A stretch of DNA of 48,792 nt from Paludibacteraceae bacterium (GCA_017447875.1 JAFSMP010000023.1:1-48792), one strand, 5' to 3'; positions 9,800-18,845 are shown, counted from the stretch's first letter. Notes: generated by a model from the sequence alone, not told the origin. A program made the numbers and translations.

Positions 9800-10924
9800 T
9801 TAGTTCTTCGTTAGTTTGAGCGGTGCTACTACGTACTCGCCTTCGTTGAGGGTGGCGGTAGCCGTGCCGGTGTAGGTGCCGTCAGTGGCGGCGCCGGTTG
9901 TGCTGGTGACGGTGAAGGAATAGGTTGCTCCCATGTCCGGAAACAACGCAACATAGACCTCCGTCGGGTTGCCGGTAGGGGTAATGGTGAGCGGGGTGCC
10001 ACCTTCGCCGGTGGTCTTCCAGTCCGGATCTACGGATACATCCCATGCGGATACGTTCTGCGCGATGGACACCGTGCCCTGTTGCGGATAAGTGTTGACA
10101 TAGTAGGCTTCGCCGCCAATTTTGATTTCAAGCGTGCTAATCGGGAGCGACGTACCCGGGTGGTTTTTGTCCTCAAAGGAGAACTTGCAGACCGTCATCA
10201 GGCTCTTCATCTCAGCCAATTCCGCATTGGCGGTGGTCTCCGTAACGGACACTACACTCGCGATACCGTATATATGGTGGAAATCCTTCGCCAAGGTTGC
10301 CAACGAACCGTCCTGTCCGGCTACGGAGATGGTATAGCTCGCTGTCAGTTGGCTCTCCACAAGCGAGACATCGATTGCCGACTTATCAATCTTCGGATAG
10401 ATAAGCGCCAATTGGTCATCCTCCGCACACCATACGCGGTCACCCGCGAAAGATGCTATACGCTCCGCCTTGTCCGCTTCGAGGACGCCGTAGAGGGGTT
10501 TCCCTCCATCGTCTTCATAGTAGTCTTCACTATAACTCAGATTGCGGTAGAACACCTCGTCGCCAATACTCCAAATAGCATCGAGCGTCCCTCCCTCATC
10601 TGTGATAGTCGCCTGCGGGAGACGTCTGACGGCTGATGCAGGTGTGACCTGGCTGACAGCTTGCTGCGTCACTATCAGCGTGCGGGGCTTGAGTTCCGCC
10701 TGCGGTTTGGGCTGGTCGGGGTTATTGGTAGAACAGGCCGTACCCAAGAACAGCAGTGACGAGCAGACGATGCCTGCCAGCCATGCAAAAGTCTGGGTAA
10801 AACCGCCGCCGGTGTTTTGTTTGTAACCGGAGATTTGCGCTTTGATACCTCCGCTGGCGCAGATGATCTGCTGCGGTGTGGTTGCCACGATCTCTATGCG
10901 TGGCTGAGTGTAGATTTTCTTCAT
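9800..10924 (-). CDS. Fimbrillin-like lipoprotein with unusual N-terminal extension
   Basis: This encodes 374 residues. A hydrophobic stretch at about 47-63 ends in a lipobox LGTAC with Cys64, so an outer-membrane or surface lipoprotein is expected. The following pattern (IWSIGDEVFYRN near 115, FAGDRVW near 155, LIYPK near 170) resembles fimbrillin-family pilins or pilus-tip proteins of Bacteroidales. Before the lipoprotein signal lie about 43 extra residues beginning MKKIYTQPRIEI. That resembles the free-standing small peptides (MKK.Y..P.IE) common in this order, so it may be a fusion. No ATG, GTG or TTG lies closer to the hydrophobic core. The gene precedes the giant surface gene by 44 bases, suggesting joint expression. 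The family call is moderate; assembly into fimbriae is not shown. Confidence 0.72.
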   Translation of the reverse strand: MKKIYTQPRIEIVATTPQQIICASGGIKAQISGYKQNTGGGFTQTFAWLAGIVCSSLLFLGTACSTNNPDQPKPQAELKPRTLIVTQQAVSQVTPASAVRRLPQATITDEGGTLDAIWSIGDEVFYRNLSYSEDYYEDDGGKPLYGVLEADKAERIASFAGDRVWCAEDDQLALIYPKIDKSAIDVSLVESQLTASYTISVAGQDGSLATLAKDFHHIYGIASVVSVTETTANAELAEMKSLMTVCKFSFEDKNHPGTSLPISTLEIKIGGEAYYVNTYPQQGTVSIAQNVSAWDVSVDPDWKTTGEGGTPLTITPTGNPTEVYVALFPDMGATYSFTVTSTTGAATDGTYTGTATATLNEGEYVVAPLKLTKN

Positions 10925-11056
10925 TATTTATGTAGTCAAAATTAACAATTATATACACGCAAGCGGCACCCGCGAATTACGGGCACCGCCTGTGATAGCG
11001 TTGCGTTGGCCTGTGGGTTGCTTACAATATGACTGCGGAGGCGAGGTATGCGAATA

Positions 11057-11065
11057 CCCCCCCCC
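11057..11065. repeat. C9 homopolymer upstream of fimbrillin gene
   Basis: Nine C in a row (G9 on the minus strand) lie about 130 bases upstream of the fimbrillin-like start, in a 194-base gap holding no gene. No convincing TAnnTTTG promoter with a -33 box was found here. Such tracts can change length by slippage. Confidence 0.6.
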
Positions 11066-11118
11066 ATATCAGAGAGGTAGCAGTTCGCTGATTATATTTG
11101 AGTATATTTAGCATATGC

Positions 11119-12609
11119 CTATTGATTATTGTCTATTATCTCCCAGTGACCACCTCGGTTTGAGCCGACACGGCGGATGATACCATCACGCTGAAGATTG
11201 TTGGTGAGAGCAATCAGATTCTTCTTTGCTATACCTATCGTCTCAGCCATCTGCGCGGTTGTTACTTTAGGATTCCTCTCAATCATCTCTACAATCATGA
11301 GTGCATAGCCATTCAATACTATAGTTACCTGTTTGGTAACTTTGCCATTAGATGTTTTAGTAATGGTTTTGGTTACGTTTTTGGTTACGTTACCGATAGA
11401 GGCGTAATCGTCTGTATTTGTATTGTTTATATGCTTTTTGGTTACGTTGTCGGTTACGCTTTTGGTTACATTACCTGTTTGCTCGGTAATGTTACCGTAT
11501 ATGTTTAAATCTCTGTGTATGGTAACGAGAGTTCCACTCATGAAGTTCTCAAAACCCGGTTCAGGCAATCCCGCCTCCTTGAACGACTGACACACCTTAG
11601 TAACACCACGTCCCCAAGACTCAATGAAACCGGCACGATAGAAGATATTAGCGATAAGCGGATTACGACGCACAGACATGTGCTCCTTACTCATCCGTTC
11701 CACACTAAAACCTTCCGGTAGATTGCCGTCGTTCCAAAACCAAATACGGTCATTGTAAATCTTCATCTGAATATCCTGCCCGAGATAATCACGGTGGATA
11801 ATAGCGTTATACACCAACTCACGCAAGGCATCCTCCGGCATCTCCAAGGGTTCGACGCGGTGCATTCCTTCATAGTGGATAGGACGGATAAGGTAGTCCT
11901 GACGCAGTTTCCACATCACTTCATCCGCCATTTGCAAAATGTTGCCTTCGATATTATCCTGATGCACCAAGTCCGTTTCATCCTTCACGAAACGACCTAT
12001 GCGGAAACGCGCATTGATAAAACGGCGTTGAGGATTCTTGCCAAACAGCAGGATAGCAGTATTCTTGAGATGCCCGTCTTCTGTCATCAAGTTAAGATTC
12101 TTCAGGACAACCTCAACAGGGTCATTCATTGCCTCTTTAGGCATTCTGTCTATGGGAATAGCATGACGGAGGAAATAGTCAATAGCTTTAGGGTCTATCT
12201 CATCCAGTTTCGCACCTTCACACTCCATATCGTCCCAAGTGCGTCCCATCTTCTTAAGAATGAGCGTTTGCAGACCGGAGCCTTTGACCTCTTGCAATGT
12301 TGAACCGCTACGATAATAGAACTTGCCCCGATAAGCCACAGGCTGCTCAGTAGCATCCACACATATGGAGATATACTCTTTACCATCCTCTGTGTGCAAG
12401 TCCACTTGGGCTAATACGCCGGTAGTCTGGTTGATCTGATTGGGAAGGTCAGCTAACAACTTAGTTGCATTGTTTATACCACATACCTGCCCATCGTCAT
12501 CAATGCCAATATACAATGTGCCACCTTGCGCATTGGCAAAGCCGCTAATGTATTGAAGGTATTCATCCTTCCATATACGTTTGAACTCGGTATGTTGATC
12601 CTCTTTCAT
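11119..12609 (-). CDS. AlbA/Schlafen-type ATP-binding transcriptional regulator
   Basis: The start is set at the ATG at 12609 (MKEDQHTEFK), because the 15 upstream residues overlap the promoter. The 496-residue product has an N-terminal AlbA_2/Schlafen-like domain (E-x-KR near residues 7-11, FANAQGGTLYIGIDDDG near 25-40), a central ATPase-type region with RELVYNAIIHRDY near residue 270, and a C-terminal winged helix (TTAQMAETIGIAKKNLIAL). Between them are tandem NVTK/SVTD/NVTK units around residues 380-430. NVT-type linkers are known in Bacteroidota members of this family. These proteins are thought to bind nucleic acid and regulate transcription; some are linked to phage or element control. 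It sits between the terminase and the surface genes, so host or phage ownership is unclear. Confidence 0.78.
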   Translation of the reverse strand: MKEDQHTEFKRIWKDEYLQYISGFANAQGGTLYIGIDDDGQVCGINNATKLLADLPNQINQTTGVLAQVDLHTEDGKEYISICVDATEQPVAYRGKFYYRSGSTLQEVKGSGLQTLILKKMGRTWDDMECEGAKLDEIDPKAIDYFLRHAIPIDRMPKEAMNDPVEVVLKNLNLMTEDGHLKNTAILLFGKNPQRRFINARFRIGRFVKDETDLVHQDNIEGNILQMADEVMWKLRQDYLIRPIHYEGMHRVEPLEMPEDALRELVYNAIIHRDYLGQDIQMKIYNDRIWFWNDGNLPEGFSVERMSKEHMSVRRNPLIANIFYRAGFIESWGRGVTKVCQSFKEAGLPEPGFENFMSGTLVTIHRDLNIYGNITEQTGNVTKSVTDNVTKKHINNTNTDDYASIGNVTKNVTKTITKTSNGKVTKQVTIVLNGYALMIVEMIERNPKVTTAQMAETIGIAKKNLIALTNNLQRDGIIRRVGSNRGGHWEIIDNNQ

Positions 12610-12643
12610 TGCAACTGATTGACTATGACTTGAAAAAATCGCA

Positions 12644-12675
12644 CAAAAGTACAAAAAAAGAATGAAATACGCAAA
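12644..12675 (-). promoter_or_regulatory. Bacteroidetes-type promoter for the AlbA regulator
   Basis: On the minus strand TTTG is followed after exactly 20 bases by TACTTTTG, about 35 bases before the ATG at 12609. The regulator therefore probably has its own promoter and does not depend on phage transcription. Confidence 0.7.
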
Positions 12676-12765
12676 TTTTTAGCCCATAAAAGTTTAAGTT
12701 TGTTAACTTTTTCGGGTTTTGATGACAAAATCCATAGATTTTGGGAATAAAAAGAGTATTTCTTG

Positions 12766-14385
12766 TTAGGAGACTCCGGAAACAGAGAATGTGGAAATGA
12801 CGGTCTGGGGGAACTTCTCACAGCCGATAAAGAGGGTGTCGAAAGCGTCCGTGCCGTCGGTGCGGTGTTGGAGCAAATCTTCCTCCGTCTCTGCCAGTTT
12901 CTCGCCTCCTTTGTCCTTGTGGAAGCCGTTCCGAGAGCGTGTCACTCCAGCCGTCTGGAGGGCCAGAATAAGGTCGTCGTTATTCTGCCGGTTGAAGAAC
13001 GGCATAAGGCGTTGCTTTCCGGCGAAAGCTTGGTTGATGAGAAGGTATTTCTCGTCGTGGCGCATAGGGTTGCCGAGATAGACGGACTCCACGCGCCAGC
13101 CGTGGCGTTCGAACTCGTGGCAAACCACCCAATGGAAATCCTGCGTGTTCACGGCGTAGTTTGAGCCAAGCGCGGTGGTATCGTAATAATAAACGACCGT
13201 TTTGTTACGATGAGCATGATAGTAGGTGCAAAAATCGTGGACGAGTGCCGGGATTTTCCGCTCAAACTTGGTGTAAAAAGATTTGATAACATTGAGGCGT
13301 TTGCCGTTGGGCTGCCCTGCAACAATCCAGTTGATATTGGCGTTGTAGTCCATACCGATGCAGATAGGTGCATCCGGATTAACATCCTTGTCGGCGCGGC
13401 AATCGAGGGCTGAAGGGTCGCACTCCCAGCCGAGCGAATCAAGGTACTCGAAATTGGAAGCATTGTACTTGTGTCCCTCACGCATAGAGGAGTAGAAGCC
13501 ATCTTTAGAGATGCCCAACTGCATACAGAGAATAGAAGTTTGGAAGGTTTTGGGCGTGAGGTCGCGCTTCATCTGCTTAATGTAGTTCTCGCCGAGAAGC
13601 TGCAAGTTTTCTATACTGGAATATTCCTTGTAATAGACCGCGACAGACCGCATCTGATTGAGGGCTTTATCAAGTGTGCGTATCTCCTTGCGCAGGTATT
13701 GGGGCGGCGTGATACCCTGCCGGTGGCACTCGCGCACTTTCTCTTTGAGGCGCCAAATCTCGTAAACGGTGGCTTCAATCGTCTGGATAAGTTCCTTATC
13801 CATTTTCTCCTTGTAGTGTAGAAACCATGAACCTGCCTTTGTCTGCGGCATATCTGACAAGATCATGACGGAGTGATTAAAGGAGTGCTTGCCAAAGTAG
13901 GACTTTATGCCACCATTGGCAGGGAGTGTTTCATCCTTCAATTTCTCGTAATCAATGAACTTGGCTTCGTCGATTAGCAGCCAAGAGAGAGTAAGGGAGT
14001 TAGAAGAACCGGGACGGTCCTGCGAGATAATGACCGCACGGCTGCCGTTGTAGAAGGACAGTACATGTTCGTACTCGGCAGGTTCAATGATTGCAGAGCC
14101 GAAGGATTTGGGCGGCTTGCGACCAATAACATAGTGTATGCCGTTTTCAAAGCCCCACCTTTTGAGTGCGGCGATAATGCCGGGAATGGTGTTCGTTAAG
14201 CCGTGCTTGAAAGTAGGCACGACAATGCCACCAGTACTGCCAGGCATTCGTTGCATATTGCGCAAAACGAATGGCGAGGCGATGCTGTCCGTTTTACCTG
14301 TACGACGGCCGGCCACAATAACGGTGGTGTTCGCTCCGATGAGCTGCGTTAAACGCTGTGGGGTGTTGAAATAGATTTTGGGCAT
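12766..14385 (-). CDS. terL: Phage terminase large subunit
   Basis: This encodes 539 residues of the packaging motor. It cuts concatemeric DNA and pumps it into the prohead through the portal. Visible motifs: Walker A AGRRTGKT at 25-32, Walker B LLIDEA at 136-141, and the first acidic residue of the RNase H-like nuclease in GMDYNANINW near residue 347. Length is within the usual 450-600. It is the last gene of the phage operon, 15 bases after the small-terminase candidate. In most phages the terminase lies upstream of portal and capsid, so its position at the 3' end is notable. No tail gene follows it. Confidence 0.92.
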   Translation of the reverse strand: MPKIYFNTPQRLTQLIGANTTVIVAGRRTGKTDSIASPFVLRNMQRMPGSTGGIVVPTFKHGLTNTIPGIIAALKRWGFENGIHYVIGRKPPKSFGSAIIEPAEYEHVLSFYNGSRAVIISQDRPGSSNSLTLSWLLIDEAKFIDYEKLKDETLPANGGIKSYFGKHSFNHSVMILSDMPQTKAGSWFLHYKEKMDKELIQTIEATVYEIWRLKEKVRECHRQGITPPQYLRKEIRTLDKALNQMRSVAVYYKEYSSIENLQLLGENYIKQMKRDLTPKTFQTSILCMQLGISKDGFYSSMREGHKYNASNFEYLDSLGWECDPSALDCRADKDVNPDAPICIGMDYNANINWIVAGQPNGKRLNVIKSFYTKFERKIPALVHDFCTYYHAHRNKTVVYYYDTTALGSNYAVNTQDFHWVVCHEFERHGWRVESVYLGNPMRHDEKYLLINQAFAGKQRLMPFFNRQNNDDLILALQTAGVTRSRNGFHKDKGGEKLAETEEDLLQHRTDGTDAFDTLFIGCEKFPQTVISTFSVSGVS

Positions 14386-14400
14386 ACTTGCGGCGATTGT

Positions 14401-15039
14401 TTAAGGGGCGGTAGGAGTAAGCGGCGGTTCGGTGTCCTCCGGCATGGGGAACAGTTCGGACTCTTCCAAATCGGCTTCCTCGAAACTGACATCCTCGATG
14501 TCCATGGACTCACGACGGTATTTCTCCTGCATCTTGCGGATTTTCTCCTTGAGGTTGGGAATAGGCTCGATACCGAGGACGCGAGGATCATCTGTAGCGG
14601 TGAACGGCTGAACGACAATCTTGTCATAAGGGATAGCCTGCTCGTCCTCCAAATCGACGCGATTAAATTTCGCGTATGAGGAGGCGGCTTTCTCCATGGT
14701 TTTCGTGTCCTTTCGAGCCTTTGCCATCTGATACGTTTCGAGTATCATTTCATTGTAGCGGTAACGGTGAAAATCGCGGCTTGCAGAAGCAAGGAGAGGC
14801 AGAAGGGTTTTGATAACCGAAAGATCGGAATAGGCTTGCGCGCGGCTCAGGCTGTAGCGAGACGCAGCCATGTCGATAAACTGCCTGTCCTTGCTATCCG
14901 GATTGGAGAGATACCAAGTGTACATATTGCGTAAGCGGACGAGCCGCTGCGCCTGTTCGGGATTGTATTTCTGCAGAAGCTCGTCCTCTGCAGTAAACAT
15001 GTCCCGGCGACAAAGTTCTATGATGGGTTGGCGTGGCAT
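14401..15039 (-). CDS. Probable terminase small subunit (DNA-binding)
   Basis: The 212-residue product starts at MPRQPIIELC. An upstream ATG at 15069 would add ten residues, but those are encoded by a GTAAATCGTAAAT word repeat, so the inner start is preferred. Residues about 50-80 hold a likely helix-turn-helix (YSLSRAQAYSDLSVIK), followed by helices and an acidic C-terminus (EEADLEESELF). The gene lies 15 bases before terL. A helix-turn-helix, an oligomerising middle and an acidic tail next to TerL fit a small terminase that recognises the packaging site. The 91-residue protein upstream is a competing candidate. Confidence 0.6.
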   Translation of the reverse strand: MPRQPIIELCRRDMFTAEDELLQKYNPEQAQRLVRLRNMYTWYLSNPDSKDRQFIDMAASRYSLSRAQAYSDLSVIKTLLPLLASASRDFHRYRYNEMILETYQMAKARKDTKTMEKAASSYAKFNRVDLEDEQAIPYDKIVVQPFTATDDPRVLGIEPIPNLKEKIRKMQEKYRRESMDIEDVSFEEADLEESELFPMPEDTEPPLTPTAP

Positions 15040-15044
15040 AAAGT

Positions 15045-15080
15045 CATTTACGATTTGGGCATTTACCATTTACGATTTAC
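15045..15080. repeat. ATTTACGATTTAC word repeat between two phage genes
   Basis: Three imperfect copies of ATTTACSATTT lie across the junction of the two small terminase-region genes and supply the stop codon region of one. The same kind of AT-rich word repeat appears at other gene junctions in the window. Confidence 0.55.
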
Positions 15081-15352
15081 TCGTCATCCTCCATGTCCAT
15101 GAGGTTGTTCCGGGCGTTTTGGAGAGCGAGCGGAGAGCCGACTTTCGCGAGCGTCATTTCCTGGGCATGGAGCTGCACCTTTGACATCGCCTTGCCCTTG
15201 TGGTAAGCGAGGTATGCAGGAGAGTCCTCGATGTGGATATCCGAACGCAGTTCCTCGGCGCGCAACTGGAGAATAACGGCAATGTCCGTGATGGTCATGT
15301 AGATAGAAGCGTAATACTCTATCTGCTGTAGTTGTTCGGGGCTGTAGGTCAT
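15077..15352 (-). CDS. Small helix-turn-helix protein of packaging module
   Basis: This encodes 91 residues from MTYSPEQLQQ. The start overlaps the stop of the preceding gene as ATGA, which decides the start and implies translational coupling. The pattern ITDIAVILQLRAEEL, then AYLAYHKGKAMSK, then AKVGSPLALQNA resembles the N-terminal helix-turn-helix and following helices of small terminases (an IA..L....L motif, then Y..GKA, then A..GSP.A). The acidic tail DMEDDE fits too. It could be a small-terminase component or a homologue acting with the next gene. No family name is claimed. Confidence 0.55.
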   Translation of the reverse strand: MTYSPEQLQQIEYYASIYMTITDIAVILQLRAEELRSDIHIEDSPAYLAYHKGKAMSKVQLHAQEMTLAKVGSPLALQNARNNLMDMEDDE

Positions 15353-15876
15353 GGCTGTGGGGTGTTTGGGGTTGTTTGTCCGGGCGTGATCCATTCCTCC
15401 GGATTCAAGCGGAGGTCGGTAAACAAATCGACGCCAATCTGGAAGCGTGCGCAAGCACAACCGCTGGCGAAATACTCCGGGATTTCGGTAAAACGTATGC
15501 GCGTATCGAGGTACAACTGACGCTCTTGGAGCTTCGTTTCCTCAAGGATAAGTTTCGACATGAATTGTCGGAACAGTTCGCGCATAGTTTCCATGCGGTT
15601 GGCGCGCAGATTGGGCTTGTCGATAGGATAACGCATAGCAAAGAAAACGGACTTAACGCGGCGCGTACGCGGCGAGTTGTTAAGATCTATGAAGCCTTCG
15701 GAAATGTCATCGACACAGACGAAAGCGGTTTGCGACTGCGAGCGTTCGAGCAACTGCTGAAAGTCAGCTGCTCCAGAGACGGTGCAAAAGCAGAATTTTT
15801 GTGCTTGTGCAAGGCGATTTGTTTGAGTAAGGGAGCGGAAAAACTCCGTGGCATCCCAGTTGGTGGCGGTGTTCAT
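15349..15876 (-). CDS. Phage head-completion or neck-type protein, unrecognised family
   Basis: The start used is the ATG at 15876 (MNTATNWDAT), giving 175 residues. The frame stays open upstream and coding-like sequence continues for about 20 residues, so a non-ATG start closer to 15950 is possible. The protein has no transmembrane segment or signal peptide. Features include FVCVDDIS near 52, a basic-hydrophobic VKSVFFAMRYP, and YFASGCACARFQIGVDLFTDL near the C-terminus, a beta-rich end reminiscent of tail-terminator or neck proteins. Its place between portal/connector genes and terminase supports a head-completion role, by inference only. Confidence 0.5.
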   Translation of the reverse strand: MNTATNWDATEFFRSLTQTNRLAQAQKFCFCTVSGAADFQQLLERSQSQTAFVCVDDISEGFIDLNNSPRTRRVKSVFFAMRYPIDKPNLRANRMETMRELFRQFMSKLILEETKLQERQLYLDTRIRFTEIPEYFASGCACARFQIGVDLFTDLRLNPEEWITPGQTTPNTPQP

Positions 15877-15949
15877 AAAATCTTTGATTTTCTGGAAACG
15901 GGCTTCGGCGAACTGCGAAAGCGTGCTTTCGTTCGCCTTGCTGCCGTTT

Positions 15950-16687
15950 TCATGATTGGTGCATTTGGCGTTTGAGTTCTTCCGCGTCGGCTGCCTGTGC
16001 GTCGAGTTCTGTAAGGGCGCGCCACACATCCATTTTAAGGACGGTTTCTTCTTTGGTAATGTCGCCCTTTGTGAGTGCGCGGATTTGGGTATCGACCAAC
16101 TCCTGCAAGTGCTTGCCGAGGTCGGTTTCCTGATTGAGGGGCGCAGTATGGAAGAAATGGGTAAAACGGCGCGCAAGGTGTTCCTTTGCAGAACCGAACC
16201 AATAGAAGATAGAGATATATTCCTCTGGGGAGAGGTGGAATTTCCTACTAGGTTCTGCCCCATAGAGAATGGCGGCAATATCGTACAGGTGGGAATTGTC
16301 ACCCGTAAAGAGAAAACCGGTGTAGAAGTTATCACATGAAATGTAATCCTCGAAAGATAGCCCTTGCAAATCTGCAGCACAAGCGGAGTGGCCGCAGATT
16401 TGAGGAAGGCGCACGGGGTACGTGGGGAGATGGTCGAGCCACGAGAGGAAGGGCAAGACTTCGGCTATCTGGAGAGCGGTAAGGTGCAACGGCTTTCCTT
16501 CGTGGCGAACGAAAAAGCCGTCACCTTCCGGAGAGATAACTTCGATGTGCGCCCACCGGAAAAGCACATAGGTTTTGATTTCATCTGCTGTGAACTTGTC
16601 AAGTGAAAGCAGATAGAACACGTAGCGCAGCTGCGCCGGTGTCAATTCCTGCCAGCAGGTAGGTAGTGTCAGATTGAGTGTTTGCAT
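15950..16687 (-). CDS. Phage structural-module protein of unknown function
   Basis: The start is placed at MQTLNLTLPTCW (16687), giving 245 residues; a further ATG at 16714 would overlap the previous gene. It is a soluble, mixed alpha/beta protein with many aromatic residues (YISIFYWFGSAKEHLARRFTHFF) and a helical C-terminus (ALTELDAQAADAEELKRQ). No catalytic motif was seen. It lies in an unbroken gene string between the connector-like gene and the neck-type gene, so it is probably a virion assembly protein. Family not recognised. Confidence 0.6.
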   Translation of the reverse strand: MQTLNLTLPTCWQELTPAQLRYVFYLLSLDKFTADEIKTYVLFRWAHIEVISPEGDGFFVRHEGKPLHLTALQIAEVLPFLSWLDHLPTYPVRLPQICGHSACAADLQGLSFEDYISCDNFYTGFLFTGDNSHLYDIAAILYGAEPSRKFHLSPEEYISIFYWFGSAKEHLARRFTHFFHTAPLNQETDLGKHLQELVDTQIRALTKGDITKEETVLKMDVWRALTELDAQAADAEELKRQMHQS

Positions 16688-16697
16688 AATATGAAGT

Positions 16698-17531
16698 TTA
16701 GAACCAATAACCATGACTTTCTTTCGTGTTTTGGAACGACGGCCGGCAGAAAAGTTGTGCGGTGGGTGACGATTGCCACTCGGGAAAATCGTCGGGATTT
16801 GACCGTATGTCGTTCACAAGACTTGTGAGCAAGACATAATTAAGCGGCTTTCCTGCCAAAAGTTCAATCTCTATGTTTTTGAGATTAACGACGATAGGCA
16901 GTTCCGAGGCAGTTAAGGACTGCCGAAGAACGTGCTGCCGAAAGCGCGCGTAAAGTGCTTCGGAGATGTACTTGGTAGCAAGTTCGTACTCGACAGAGAG
17001 AACCTGCTGCCGAAGCGTGCGGTAGTGTTCCCAAAGATCGCTCGTATGACCGGCAAGCCGTGACAACTCCAATGAGGGGAACAGCGTAGCCGAGAAATAG
17101 TGTCCTTGTGGTGTCTCGCACCAAGAGGCATTTTGGCAGAGTTGGAACAGCAATTGATCAATGAGGTTGTCGCGGAGGAGTAGCAAGGACTCGGAGAGGC
17201 GTGCCACTCGCTCCGCAGATGCGGGGGCTATATTGCCGTTACTAACTATGCCAAAGCCGGTGGAAGTTAGCACAAGGTCGAGCGACGGAAGGGCAGCACG
17301 AAAGGCATGTGCAACTATTGTTTGGCAGAGAAGGGCGCGTGTGGTTTCGTCGCCTTCCGCACCGGCACAAGTAGAAATGAAATCTCTACCTGTGATGTTT
17401 TCTGCCAGCCATTGTTCGGCATTATTCAAATGGAATTGCAGCTTATCGAAGAGCGAAATCTCGCCCTCGCAAGTTGCAAGGACATTCGGCAGGTACTGCC
17501 GTAATTGTTCATCGTTATTTATCAGCATCAT
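16698..17531 (-). CDS. Phage connector-type protein (DUF6712-like)
   Basis: This encodes 277 residues starting MMLINNDEQLRQYLPNV; the second ATG at 17528 is an equal candidate. It overlaps the end of the portal gene by 17 bases. The N-terminal pattern (EQLRQYLPNV, then LFDKLQFHLNNAEQWLAENI) resembles the DUF6712 family of Bacteroidales phages, recalled from memory and not searched. Mostly helical with no membrane segment. Proteins directly after the portal are often head-tail adaptors, which is the likely role here, unproven. Confidence 0.6.
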   Translation of the reverse strand: MMLINNDEQLRQYLPNVLATCEGEISLFDKLQFHLNNAEQWLAENITGRDFISTCAGAEGDETTRALLCQTIVAHAFRAALPSLDLVLTSTGFGIVSNGNIAPASAERVARLSESLLLLRDNLIDQLLFQLCQNASWCETPQGHYFSATLFPSLELSRLAGHTSDLWEHYRTLRQQVLSVEYELATKYISEALYARFRQHVLRQSLTASELPIVVNLKNIEIELLAGKPLNYVLLTSLVNDIRSNPDDFPEWQSSPTAQLFCRPSFQNTKESHGYWF

Positions 17532-18825
17532 GGTTATTGGTGGTTACTTGTTTTGCATCTTTGTGCTCATCGAGCGTGGTTAGCATAACAAATGGGCAAT
17601 CAGGAACTGCGCCAGCCCATTTGTTGAACCGAATAATTATCCTATGCGGCAGGAATAACAAATCGTGATAGGGCTTTTGGAGGGCCTGGGCGATAGTGTA
17701 CAGCTCCCGTTTGTCAGAACCGGAGTTGTTCGATTGGGACTTGCCCGGTACAGATCCAACGAGGTTGGAATGGACGCGCAAGGTAAAGCACTCCATATTG
17801 ACGGCTTCCTGATGGTCGCTTTCCCAATCGCCGCCCTCCTTGCTGTTGTCTATACGATTTATAACGACATCGTGCTGTTCCTTGCCGTCGGGAGAAATAT
17901 AGAAGGTAGAGAACCACACCTTTCCGGCGTTCTGCGCACCGGTAAGAAACTCGATGATGCGCTGCTTCTCCACGTTTACGCGAGCCTGCATCTTGATTGG
18001 ATCGGTAATGCCCTCGGCTTTGAAAATGCCATCCCAATACTTATTCGCCACCTCGATATGGTACTTTATCGGGGCGGAGTTTTCAAGTTTCGCCTTTTTG
18101 GCGGTGGCTATGAGTTGCTTGATATCATACCACTTGGACTTGAAAATCGAAGCGTAGTGCGGTATTGGGTAATATGTGCTGTCGGGTGTCGGGACTTTCG
18201 TAAGGATAGCGAACTTGCAACCGCCTTTGCCCCCGGCAATGCGTGTGCGCAAATCGTTCCATGGGGACGCAGGGTTAAGCAGAGGAATGTGCTCCACTTC
18301 GTCTGCTTGAACCGGTTTGCGCCAGTTCGCGTAAAGCACTTCCTTGATGACGCCGTCCTTATCTGCCTTTGTAAAACGGCAATAAGCAACCTCTTTGCGT
18401 AGGACGGTGACAACTTTGGTGCGCTGCTCATTTAATAAAATGACAGTTATGCACCAGCCGAAGTGCTTGAAATCCTGACACACACCGAGAAAATAGGATG
18501 CGAGGTTATTATCCAAGCAGAAATCCTCCACCTCCTCTTTAACGGCAGCAGTACAAGCTTCGGTGTTGTACTGGAGACCTGCGCCATAGCAGATTTCGGC
18601 GTTAAAGAGTTGGCAGGTGGAAAGGGTTTCGTCATCCTCAATTTTCTTGAGCACGTTATAGGGCATTTCGTCGTCCCCTCCCCAAGGAATATAGGACGTG
18701 TTCTTGTCAAGGACACGCTCGGGAATATCGGTGTCATCCTTGAACACCTGCGAACTGTCGGAGTGAAAGATGGCGCGAGCCTGTAGCTCCGGGACGATAG
18801 CAATAGAATCAAAAGAAAAATCCAT
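17515..18825 (-). CDS. Phage portal protein
   Basis: The 436-residue product fits a portal subunit, the dodecameric ring at one capsid vertex through which DNA is packaged. Supporting signs are the length, the position in the head module, and sequence typical of Bacteroidales prophage portals: SYIPWGGDDEMPYNVLKKIEDD near 45, a stem-like helical region, QARVNVEKQRIIEFLTGAQNAGKV near 280, and GKSQSNNSGSDKRELYTIAQ near 370. The C-terminus overlaps the next gene by 17 bases. It has its own promoter at 18846-18880, with an upstream motif shared with the capsid-module promoter. Confidence 0.78.
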   Translation of the reverse strand: MDFSFDSIAIVPELQARAIFHSDSSQVFKDDTDIPERVLDKNTSYIPWGGDDEMPYNVLKKIEDDETLSTCQLFNAEICYGAGLQYNTEACTAAVKEEVEDFCLDNNLASYFLGVCQDFKHFGWCITVILLNEQRTKVVTVLRKEVAYCRFTKADKDGVIKEVLYANWRKPVQADEVEHIPLLNPASPWNDLRTRIAGGKGGCKFAILTKVPTPDSTYYPIPHYASIFKSKWYDIKQLIATAKKAKLENSAPIKYHIEVANKYWDGIFKAEGITDPIKMQARVNVEKQRIIEFLTGAQNAGKVWFSTFYISPDGKEQHDVVINRIDNSKEGGDWESDHQEAVNMECFTLRVHSNLVGSVPGKSQSNNSGSDKRELYTIAQALQKPYHDLLFLPHRIIIRFNKWAGAVPDCPFVMLTTLDEHKDAKQVTTNNHDADK

Positions 18826-18845
18826 ATCTTGCAGTTTTTATGCTG

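Noticed and set aside
11330-11500. GGTTAC words in the AlbA regulator as an extension of the iteron family at 28.6 kb
   Set aside because: They encode in-frame NVTK repeats known in this protein family, so the similarity is probably coincidence.
12700-12760. Terminator after terL
   Set aside because: A CAAAATC/GATTTTG stem exists but no T-run follows on the relevant strand; too weak to list.
12610-12765. Left attachment site of the phage element
   Set aside because: I searched for the 21-base tRNA end and its complement here and upstream of 11.1 kb and found no credible copy. A loose match at 11035-11056 is too weak.
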